A DNA stretch of 40,269 nt from an uncultured Lachnospiraceae bacterium (GTDB lineage Bacteria; Bacillota; Clostridia; Lachnospirales; Lachnospiraceae). The notes beneath the pieces were generated by a model. The model saw only the letters and a program-made list of their open reading frames with translations, was not told where the DNA came from and made no database searches. The DNA lies in the NCBI GenBank assembly GCA_947626965.1, contig CANQUH010000016.1, positions 1 to 40,269 of the forward strand. Reading direction: 5' to 3'. The position numbers and the translations under genes were made by a program. Below are positions 8,855 through 17,200 of the stretch, one piece after another (within the stretch, counting starts at the first letter, position 1; each line of letters opens with the position of its first letter).

Positions 8855-11704
8855 TTATAAGGTTTCAAATAAAATATGTTTCCTTTTCGCGTATTGCTCC
8901 GCATAAGATCCTGCTGGCGCGTAAATTGTCAGGCTGGAGCAGTTATCAAAGGCACCTTCTTCGATGCTCATCACACTGGCCGGAATCTCCACTTTTGCCA
9001 GGCTGCTACAGCCGAAAAAGGCACTTTCACCGATGCTCGTCACGCTGGCCGGAATTGTCACATTTGTCAAGCTGTCGCAATTACAAAAAACTCCCCTGCC
9101 GATGCTCGTCATGCCGGCCGAAAGCGTCACATTCGTCAGGCTGTGGCACCAACAAAAAGCATTTTCACCGATGCTCGCCACGCTGTCAGGAATCTCCACT
9201 CTTGCCAAGCTACTGCAGCTGAAAAAGGCATCTTCTTCGATGCTCGTCATGCCGACCGAAAACGTCACATTCGTCAGACTGTGGCACCAGTAAAAGGCAC
9301 CTTTTCCAATGCTCGTCACGCCGGCCGGAATCGTCACACTCTTCAGACTGCTGCAACTGCAAAAGGCACTTTTACCGATGCTCGTCACGCCGACTGGAAT
9401 CGTCACATTCGTCAGGCTTCTGCAACCGTAAAAGGCTTCCTCTTCTATTTTTTTTATACTCGTCACGCCGGCCGGAATCGTCATACTGTCGGGAATCGTC
9501 ACGTTTATCAGACTTTCGCAATCCTTAAAGGCACGATAACCGATGCTTGCACTATTCGGAATAACCACGTTCGTCAAGCCGCGACAGCCTCTAAATGCAC
9601 CATCAATACTCGTCACACTGTCGGGAATCGTCACGCTCTTGATTACTTGGCTAAACCTCTTGTTTTCATTGAATGTCCCCTCCAGAGCAGTGACTATCTT
9701 ATTTCCAATCTTCTCCGGTATGGCGACTTCGGTCTCCGTACCTTTATAGCTGGTCAAACATAATGTACCGTCTTCTCGTTTTTTCCAGCTCCATATTTTT
9801 CTCAGCGCACTGGCCGAATCGGAAGTCTCCGATAACTGACGCATCCGCTTTTTCTCCCTCTTTTCCTCTTCCGCAGCAAAATCCGCTGTGCGATTTTTGT
9901 AGTCCAACAGCCAAGCCAGCGCCTGCTTTTTATTCTTCTTCATCGCATAGTCAATGAGTTTATCCCGCTGCGCAGGTCCCTTTATCCAGCCGCTCTGTTC
10001 GCATACAGCAAGAAAGTCTGCCCTTTCATGATCTATAAAGTCCATCATCAAGTCCTTTTCTGACACTCTGCTGACATCCGCCCGCTCCACCATGAGCCGT
10101 AATATATTTCCATCAAAACATTTGGCGTTTTCTACCCATTGTTCCATCTCGCTTTTGGAAATTACCAGCTTTTTCCCCTGTTCGTCCAAAAGATCCAACA
10201 ACCGCGTTAACACCTTGATGCTGTCCGCAGCTGCCATATTCATGACAGCATCCTCCCATTCCATCCGATTACGACGAGCGTAGTTATTCAAATCCAATTC
10301 CGACAGAATCGCACATCGCTCCCGCGAAAGTCTCACATCCACATTCTGCAACTCGTCCGCCAACTTGAAGCTGCCCCACAAGATTGCATAATACAAAAGT
10401 TCTTCTGCGTCAAACCCAGGCGTATTCCTCTTCAGAAGATCCAGCGCAATCCGCGTTCGTTCCCGCTCTGGCAACAGTTGTGTCTCACTGCCGCCACCCA
10501 GATACCGGCATACATCTTCTTGCTGTTTCTTGCATAAATCACCGCGTGCCATGTTCATCCAATAGCAGAAGAGTTGCTCATAACGATTGGATACTTGTTG
10601 CGTCACTTTATATTTTCTTTTGAAGGCGTTGTCTAATTCGTATGTAAAATCCGCGCCGGCCTCCAACAATATCTCCACCGTTTCCATGCCGCCAAACGCA
10701 CAGGCGTAACCCAAGGCTCGTGCCGTAAATTCAAACGGTCCCTCCCGGTCGATCACCGCTCGCAGCTCATCCGGTTCGTTCTCACGGACAATCTTTTCCA
10801 GCAGTTCCACCTTAGCCTGGGGACTGAGTTTTTCCCCTTTTGTCTCTTTTTCGCCGTTAACAAATGCCTCCACCTGTTCCAGGAACCGTATGGCTTCCGG
10901 CAGATTCATCTTCTTAGCGCGCTCCAACAATTTTTTACACTGGCTTTTCACATAAACCTGGTACTCTCCCGCCCAAGGTTCCTCATATTTCTCCGGAGTC
11001 AGGCAGTACCCCAGTGCCAGCTCCCTCTTTATCTCCGGCTCTTTGATAATGGTCAAAGAGAGCTTTGGATAGATCCTCACGGTGAACTTCGTCTGTCCTC
11101 TGAACGGAACTGAAAAGAACACTTCTCTTTCCGGGGTGCATATTCGGGGACGAGCGACTATTTCTGTCAGGCTGCTACAACCGTAAAAGGCACGAAGGCC
11201 AATACTCGTCACACTATCCGGAATCCTCACACTTGTCAGACTGCTGCAATTCTCAAAGGCCCACTCTCCTATGCTCCTCACTCCGTCTGGAATCCTCACA
11301 CTTGTCAAACTGCTGCATTCGCGAAAGGCATTCATCTTTATGCTCCTCACCCCGTCCGGAATCACCACACTTGTCAGGCTGTTGCAACCGTAAAAGGCTC
11401 CCTCTCCTATGCTCGTCACACTGTCCGAAATTTTTACGCTTGTCAAGCTGCTGCATTCGGAAAAAACGTGATATCCAATGCTCCTCACTCCGTCCGGAAT
11501 TACCACACTTGTCAGGCTGCTGCATCCGCGAAAGGCCCTAAGGCCGATGCTCGTCACACTGCCTGGAATCTCCACGTTCGTCAAACTGTCACAGCTTTCA
11601 AAGGCATAATCGCCAATACTCCTCACCCCGTCCGGAATTACCACATTCCCGCCGGAACCGCTGTATTTCTCCAAAACGCCGTTTATAATCTTAAAATCAC
11701 TCAT
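8855..11704 (-). CDS. LRR-ankyrin-LRR protein (BspA-type repeats)
   Basis: A protein of about 949 residues with seven 23-residue BspA-type LRR_5 repeats (consensus SIG..AF.GCSSLTSV.IPD.VT) at the N-terminus. A middle region follows with an ankyrin-like segment (FEFTARALGYACAFGGMETV) and helical sequence, and then about ten more LRR repeats to the end. BspA relatives are usually secreted, but this one has no signal peptide, membrane anchor or sorting motif, so it is probably cytosolic. The ATG at 11704 or 11707 sits directly behind the small-protein gene. The middle region is paralogous to residues 1-120 of the LRR protein encoded at 27982-30648. A sensor or protein-binding role is inference. 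Confidence 0.85.
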   Translation of the reverse strand: MSDFKIINGVLEKYSGSGGNVVIPDGVRSIGDYAFESCDSLTNVEIPGSVTSIGLRAFRGCSSLTSVVIPDGVRSIGYHVFSECSSLTSVKISDSVTSIGEGAFYGCNSLTSVVIPDGVRSIKMNAFRECSSLTSVRIPDGVRSIGEWAFENCSSLTSVRIPDSVTSIGLRAFYGCSSLTEIVARPRICTPEREVFFSVPFRGQTKFTVRIYPKLSLTIIKEPEIKRELALGYCLTPEKYEEPWAGEYQVYVKSQCKKLLERAKKMNLPEAIRFLEQVEAFVNGEKETKGEKLSPQAKVELLEKIVRENEPDELRAVIDREGPFEFTARALGYACAFGGMETVEILLEAGADFTYELDNAFKRKYKVTQQVSNRYEQLFCYWMNMARGDLCKKQQEDVCRYLGGGSETQLLPERERTRIALDLLKRNTPGFDAEELLYYAILWGSFKLADELQNVDVRLSRERCAILSELDLNNYARRNRMEWEDAVMNMAAADSIKVLTRLLDLLDEQGKKLVISKSEMEQWVENAKCFDGNILRLMVERADVSRVSEKDLMMDFIDHERADFLAVCEQSGWIKGPAQRDKLIDYAMKKNKKQALAWLLDYKNRTADFAAEEEKREKKRMRQLSETSDSASALRKIWSWKKREDGTLCLTSYKGTETEVAIPEKIGNKIVTALEGTFNENKRFSQVIKSVTIPDSVTSIDGAFRGCRGLTNVVIPNSASIGYRAFKDCESLINVTIPDSMTIPAGVTSIKKIEEEAFYGCRSLTNVTIPVGVTSIGKSAFCSCSSLKSVTIPAGVTSIGKGAFYWCHSLTNVTFSVGMTSIEEDAFFSCSSLARVEIPDSVASIGENAFCWCHSLTNVTLSAGMTSIGRGVFCNCDSLTNVTIPASVTSIGESAFFGCSSLAKVEIPASVMSIEEGAFDNCSSLTIYAPAGSYAEQYAKRKHILFETL
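8936..9640 (-). repeat. 69-bp tandem LRR coding repeats (second block)
   Basis: About ten tandem units of roughly 69 bp, recognisable on the plus strand by the recurring core CGATGCTCGTCACGCT and CTGCAA/CTGCAG, encode the C-terminal LRR block. One unit near 9440-9490 has extra codons, and one near 9600 is shortened, suggesting slippage or unequal exchange. Confidence 0.8.
11165..11660 (-). repeat. 69-bp tandem LRR coding repeats (first block)
   Basis: Seven units of 69 bp encode the N-terminal LRR block. Alternating units carry PDGVR or PDSVT, so neighbouring-but-one units are closest to each other, consistent with duplication of a two-unit block. Confidence 0.75.
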
Positions 11705-11708
11705 CATG

Positions 11709-11903
11709 TCATCTTCCTTCCTTTACCATGTAATTACCGAGATCTATCCCTCTTTTATTCTTCGCCATTTCTACCAACTTTTCCGGTGATGCCTTTTCCA
11801 CATCAAAAGATTCCATTAAGGCGCCCCCAAATCCGCCGCCAAAATAAGCACCGTAACAATCCTGCTTCATATCTTCTCTTAATTTCTCGATGTCGATTTT
11901 CAT
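11709..11903 (-). CDS. Small conserved protein, paralogue of the 26670-26864 product
   Basis: A 64-residue protein starting MKIDIEKLREDMKQDCYGAY, with a glycine-rich YFGGGFGGAL turn and a C-terminal RGIDL motif. It is about 80% identical by eye to the product at 26670-26864. Similar small proteins are common in Firmicutes; I know no function. The start at 11903 has GGAGG 8 bases upstream; that GGAGG belongs to the tail of a collapsed WYL gene. The LRR gene follows after one to four bases, so the two are probably co-translated. Given the cassette layout it could be a chaperone-like or regulatory partner, but that is only context. Confidence 0.8.
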   Translation of the reverse strand: MKIDIEKLREDMKQDCYGAYFGGGFGGALMESFDVEKASPEKLVEMAKNKRGIDLGNYMVKEGR

Positions 11904-11969
11904 TACCTTTTCCTCCATCAATCACTTGATTGTACAGACTGATTATTCTCTCTGCTTTTTTTATCCAGT
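11904..11969 (-). pseudogene. WYL regulator gene collapsed by internal deletion
   Basis: Minus-strand sequence from CTG at 11969 aligns base for base with the start of the intact WYL gene at 32505 (TGGATAAAAA, then AGAATAATCAGTCTGTA), with one extra A. After only about 13 codons it jumps to the sequence that ends the intact gene (GATGGAGGAAAAGG directly before ATGAAAATYGA). About 290 codons are missing. The upstream operator and the downstream small-protein start are both kept. The similar GGAG-rich strings at both ends of the intact gene could have mediated the deletion. Confidence 0.75.
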
Positions 11970-12000
11970 TGTGTACCCGTCTTTCTTCAGCCGTGACACC

Positions 12001-12041
12001 ACTATAGCAAATGGACATAGACAGAATCCGTCCATGTCCAT
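12001..12041 (-). promoter_or_regulatory. WYL-type operator and promoter, site A
   Basis: An outer perfect inverted repeat (12011-12018 with 12034-12041, ATGGACAT/ATGTCCAT) encloses an inner one, GACAG-AAT-CCGTC (12020-12032, one mismatch). On the minus strand a -10 TATAGT with TGC extension lies at 12001-12006. The palindrome centre is 20 bp from the first -10 base, the same as at sites B and C. It drives the collapsed WYL gene, the small protein and the LRR gene. Confidence 0.7.
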
Positions 12042-12129
12042 ATGGTTATAAAAGACATATTGTATCAGTAATTAGCACAGATACAGCTTCGCTCTCCTTT
12101 GTCTCACTGCCGCATATACACTTATGAAC

Positions 12130-14247
12130 TTAATCCACTCCTAATGCTTTTCTTGCGGCGTCCAAAGGCGTTGTATAGAAAATTGCTTCAATCTCATTTT
12201 TCAGATCCCGGCTAAGGTTCTCATATTTATCCCTGCTTTCTGCCGGCAGCAGCAGCTTTTTTGCTCCCGCGTTGGAAGCAGATGCAAACATTTCGTCCAG
12301 CTCCGTAATGATCGGCATCATACTTCCGGACATTACAACACGTCCGCAGATAACCAGAGACGGCATAACCGCACGGTTTGCAAGCGCTGAGAAAAGGCCT
12401 ACCACCTCCGCTACAGAAACCTCATCACTAACGTTTCTGTTCTGAAGGTCATTAAAATACAGACTGTAGTCAAAGCTTTCATAATCACCGGAGATCAGGC
12501 GGTAAGAATTCTCACTGAAGTAATTAAATGCAGCCATAATACTGTCACGAACACTCTTCGGCGAATGTGCCAGACCTTCCACATTCTTGAAACTGAACTT
12601 GCCGGATCCGCTGATCAGCTTATTCTCCAGACGATAGATGCCCACCTTGTCATCTATAGAACGGCCAACAGCATAGACATAACCCGGCTTTTCAAGACCA
12701 TCAAATACAAGCGTTCCTGTAGATACCTCCGGCAGATTAACAATGAACTCTTCGTTTGTATCCAGATCGATATATCCCAATCCAACATCACTAAATTCAG
12801 CAGGATTCATCTTGCGAAGCTGCTCCTTTACTCTTCTTCTGCATTCGATACAATATTCCAGGAGCTCGCGGCATTCTTCCTTCGTCATCTGCTCATCCGG
12901 AAAGATCAGCTTCGCCATACCGGAGAAGGTTCTTCTGACCGCTGTATCATCACGGGTATTATAATTGTCATTCAGCGCAAAATAATTGCCAAACGAATTG
13001 GTAAAATCATATTTTCTCATGGAGTGACAAAACTCCGAAAAACAGTCAGAGATCAGGCCATATCCCTGCGTAAACAGACCAGCCCTCAGCTTTGGTGTCT
13101 CCCAACCCGGAAGGTATGCATGAATACGGTCGAAGAACGCAGAGTCATTATTAAACTTCTCAGGAAACGGTTCAAACAGGTTTGTGGTACGCATCATGTC
13201 TGCCACACTTCTGAAAGTGTTGCCCTCAAACGCAATCGATGCATCAGAGCTGATAGATTCCGCTCCTCTTGCGAAGGATCCGTTCGCCATATAGTTCTTC
13301 ATAATCTGGATCATATCTCCGGAAGACTGGGTGATACCACTGACCTCATCAAAAGCAATGCAGTCCCAGCTGCCAACCAGGCCAATCTTACGAGAACCCA
13401 TGTTATAGAACATGTTGGAAACCGTCGTATGGCCGCTGCTCATAAGAATTGAGTATGGAGAGAGCTCACTGTATACATGAGACTTTCCGGTACCTCTTGG
13501 CCCCAGCTCAACCAGGTTATAATTCTTCTGGATAAACGGCACAAATCGTAAAAGATAATGCAGCTTTTGCTTATCACTCAGCGCATCCGGCTCATAGCCT
13601 GCAGATCTTAAAAGAAGTGTAATCCACTCATCCTTAGTAAAATTCCGGCGGGCATCTATGATCTCATCCAGATCAAGATTCGGCATCTGAATCGGCTTTA
13701 AAGAAGCTATCTCAAACGGAGACTCATACCTGGATCTCCTTTTGCGAGTCTTCTTTTTCTTCTGATTGCCAAAGATATCCTCTCCATACGGTTCTTCATC
13801 ATGACTGCCATTATCCAGGCCGACATACTCGAGCTTCACGATACACCAGATACCGCCAATCAGCAGCTTCTCATTGCGTACGATCAGATCTGAACTCACC
13901 TCAAACGGATCTATGTTCAGATTGGTAAACCTCGCAATATACTTATCTTCCCGCTCATCCAGCTCTACTGTGATCTTATCAATGATCGTGTACTGACCAT
14001 TTTCTCTGATTTTGGATTTTACATATTCACTCTGATCCGGGCGCACATAATTCTCACTGAAGATTCGTCTGATCTTGCCAAGACCAGTCTCGATTGCTTC
14101 CTCATCGTCTGTCGCGCAATACATTCCCAGCAGATATTCCAGCACATATGTCGGAACATTTGCGCCTTTTTTCATTAACGACGTCAGATCCTTACGGACC
14201 ACTTTGCCTGGAAAGTTATCCAGGACCTTCTCGTCAAATTCATTCAT
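12130..14247 (-). CDS. brxL: BrxL, Lon-related AAA+ protein of BREX-type systems
   Basis: This 705-residue protein matches the BrxL family across its length. It has a winged N-terminal region (FDEKVLDNFPGKVVRKDLTSLMKKGANVPTY in two blocks), Walker A GPRGTGKSH near residue 250, Walker B CIAFDEVSGI near 297, and a C-terminal Lon-like fold. The Ser-Lys protease dyad of true Lon (a PSAG-type motif) is not visible, as is usual in BrxL, which acts as a DNA-translocating ring rather than a protease. A lysine/arginine-rich insert (KKKKTRKRRSR) lies near residue 165. GGGGAGG precedes the ATG by 9 bases. It is third in an operon after the YhaO/YhaN-like genes. No PglZ, PglX, BrxA, BrxB or BrxC is in the window. 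Confidence 0.92.
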   Translation of the reverse strand: MNEFDEKVLDNFPGKVVRKDLTSLMKKGANVPTYVLEYLLGMYCATDDEEAIETGLGKIRRIFSENYVRPDQSEYVKSKIRENGQYTIIDKITVELDEREDKYIARFTNLNIDPFEVSSDLIVRNEKLLIGGIWCIVKLEYVGLDNGSHDEEPYGEDIFGNQKKKKTRKRRSRYESPFEIASLKPIQMPNLDLDEIIDARRNFTKDEWITLLLRSAGYEPDALSDKQKLHYLLRFVPFIQKNYNLVELGPRGTGKSHVYSELSPYSILMSSGHTTVSNMFYNMGSRKIGLVGSWDCIAFDEVSGITQSSGDMIQIMKNYMANGSFARGAESISSDASIAFEGNTFRSVADMMRTTNLFEPFPEKFNNDSAFFDRIHAYLPGWETPKLRAGLFTQGYGLISDCFSEFCHSMRKYDFTNSFGNYFALNDNYNTRDDTAVRRTFSGMAKLIFPDEQMTKEECRELLEYCIECRRRVKEQLRKMNPAEFSDVGLGYIDLDTNEEFIVNLPEVSTGTLVFDGLEKPGYVYAVGRSIDDKVGIYRLENKLISGSGKFSFKNVEGLAHSPKSVRDSIMAAFNYFSENSYRLISGDYESFDYSLYFNDLQNRNVSDEVSVAEVVGLFSALANRAVMPSLVICGRVVMSGSMMPIITELDEMFASASNAGAKKLLLPAESRDKYENLSRDLKNEIEAIFYTTPLDAARKALGVD

Positions 14248-14270
14248 AGGTTCGGCCTCCCCTTATGTCT

Positions 14271-17200
14271 TTAGAAATCGAAACTAAATGTTCCTGCAAA
14301 TGCCAGTTTAGCCCTGAACGGAATTCTGGCAATAACTTCATAATCATCCTGACCGCTTTCACGGATCATCAGTTCATACTGATCACCGCTGTCATCTCTC
14401 GTATTCAAACAGAACTGGACTCTTTCACTGGAAAGCTTTCCATTCCTGACCTCCACAAGCTGACGGTCATTTAATACATGTCCAACTGCATCTATGAAGA
14501 ACAGCTCATACGAATTATCCTTCGGCGTTCCCAGCTCATTCATAACAAAATTCATACTGAAAATGTTGTTGGTAATTGTATAATTGGGCTTAGCCGGCCT
14601 AAACGGCATCGCTGTGGCAGTTTGAACCACCTTATACATCTCCTTCGGAGACTTGCGAACAATCTTTTTTCGCTCTGTTCTGGCCGACTTGCGTTCCTCA
14701 ATGGTCTTTCTCGTAGCCTCTGCCAACTTGACAAATTCTTCTCTTGAAGCAGAATTCTCAGCTGCTTCCACAGCACGAATCGGATGACATACAAAGTATA
14801 CCAGCTGCTTATTTGCTGCCATTACATGCAGAAGTTCTAGAGCCTTATTCAGATGCTCCGCATCCAGATTTACAAACGGATCGTCCAGAATCAGGAATGG
14901 CTGCTCATTTTCAAAGAGCGTGTCAACCAGCGCCAGTCTCATACAGAAATCAATCAGATCGCAGGTGCCTGTGCTGTAGCCTTCTGCCACATGTTCCTTG
15001 TCATTCTCCTCAATTCTGATATTGAAATCAATGTCAAGGATTCCCCGTATAGCATCGTTATTCAGCCATACGTGCATATAATTGTTAAACGTATCCTCTA
15101 CCTTGCTTAAATATCTGTTTGCCAGGTTCTTCTTCGCCTGTGTGATCAGCTGAATGGTACGCTTCAGCATAATCAGCGTATTCTGGGCCTTCTGCTTCTG
15201 ATCATACAGTTCCTGAATTTCCTGCTTTACATCCGGATACTTTTCAAGGGACTGGTCGGCCTGACGGATAAAATCGCTCTTCTGAACATATTCATCACGC
15301 AGCATATCTCTTCTTGATTCAAGATCAGCGATCCTGTTCTTAAGCTCAACCTCCTCGGCACCTGCAGGTTTGTACTTTGCAGCCTGTCCTTGTCCAATAT
15401 CAAACTTCTGCTTTTCAAGCGGCTGCTTTGCGGCATCAAGTTCTGTATAAGACGCGGCCTTTGCATAGATTTCTTCCAGAATATTTTCTGAGACCGGTTC
15501 AAACTTGCCATATACAGAGATGAAAAGTTCAACCGCCCTAGAAGCTTCATCAAGTTTTGCTTTCTGTCTCTTCTGCTCTATATCTGCATCCGAAATCTTA
15601 GTCTTTAAGGAAGCAGTTCTGCCAACCTCTTCACGGATCTTTGCCAGCCGTTCCGGCATATCAAGTTCAGCATAGCTCTCCTGCAGCACAGCAGCCTTTT
15701 CATCCAGTTTTTTCTGTAAACTTTCTACCTGCTGCTGTTTCTTCTGCTGTCTGTCATCACGGCCTTTTATCTTGTCAGAATGCTGCTCATGTTCATGCAG
15801 CATCTGTTCTGCTCTGCGGTAAGTCTGGGCCACATTTTCAGTTGTCATGGTAAGTCCGATTGGAGCAAATACCACATTGGCATTCTCGAAAGCTTCTTCC
15901 AGTTCTTTCTCCGTATCTGACTTAAACTTTGTAAGTTCAGCGATTCTCGGAGATTCTTCCTCCTGAAGCTCTTCCCCGGAAACCTTTGCTTCCGCAAGGA
16001 AACTATCCATTTTTTTAACTGCTGTCTGCAGTTTATCCGCTTTAATCTTATAATCCGTTTCAGCAGATCTTAATAATCCAAGTCCTTCGGCGAATGTCTT
16101 TCCGATGAGCTCCGGATAGGCTTCTTCTGCATTTGCCCTTTCAGCCGCTATCGTTTCCGTCTTTTCTGCTACAAACTGCTGCTTCTCAGAAAGCTCCTGT
16201 TTCTTTCTGCAAAGTTTTCTGATCTGCTCAGCATCGTCAAGAACTTTATTAATGGTATCCTCTGAAATTTCTGAGCCTGCTTTACCCCATTTTACAAACC
16301 AGGAGTCCACATCTGCCTGATCTGATGAAAGTCCCGCATTCAGATCAGCGATCTGCTTTTCATAATCAGCGATAACAAGCTGAACTCTATCCAACTGAGA
16401 CTTGATATCAGCCTTCTTTTTCTGTGCTTCCTGTCTCTGAGCAGACGCAGACCTATATACCTCATATTCCTGGATCTTCTTCTTGTAATTATTGTTATTT
16501 ATTACTCCAAGAACTGCCAGAACAACTCCGGCTGCCGCTATTGCTGCCATAAGCGGGCTGATTACAAAGATCAGGACAGCCCCGATAACAGCTGCCGCTG
16601 CTCCAACTCCAATCATTGCTGTGCCGAGCGGCTTCTTCGGTTCTTCCATTCCAGGCGCGGCACTGTCCGGAACAGAATCCATCTGCGCCAGAGATGTTTT
16701 CAGACTATCTGCCTTACTCTTCTCACCATCCAGCCTTGCATTCAGTCCCTGGATATCTGCCTGCTGTCTTGCAATATTACGGAACTTCTTTAAAATTGTA
16801 TTGCCTTCTGCCGCATCCGGAAGTTCTTCAGAATATGACGCAATTCGCGCCTCCCGTTCCGGAGACAGTGATTCTTTTGCAAGCTCTTCGTTCTTAACAT
16901 CTACAAGCTGCTGCTGTTTCTGCAGATCCTCCAGCTTACTGATCACAGGGCCGACTGATTCATGCTTATACTGCGCTTTTTTATCTACTTCCAGCCGGAG
17001 CTCATCCACGTCTCCGGAAAGTGTCTCAAAACGCTTCTTCTTATCCGCCCAGGATTCTTTTTCTCTTTGTATATCTCTTCCCTGCGCCTCCAACTGGCGA
17101 ATGAGCTGCTGGACAGCAGACTGGCCATCCAGCGTAATACGCAGTTTGCTGATATATTCAGTATCCGCATCCGCTGCTGCCTGGATTGCAGTATATCCCT

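Noticed and set aside
8876-9763. Long plus-strand ORFs across the LRR genes (also 11233-11929, 24622-25731)
   Set aside because: They are antisense shadows produced by the repetitive codons, with no ribosome sites and no family.
8936-11660. Regular 69-bp repeats resembling a CRISPR or VNTR array
   Set aside because: They have no unique spacers and translate in frame as BspA-type leucine-rich repeats.
11803-12018. A 71-residue protein upstream of the small-protein gene
   Set aside because: It mixes a WYL gene start with the small-protein gene in a shifted frame, so it is a remnant and not a gene.
12130-14247. Calling the island a BREX system because of BrxL
   Set aside because: No PglZ, PglX, BrxA, BrxB or BrxC is present in 40 kb, so only BrxL itself is supported.
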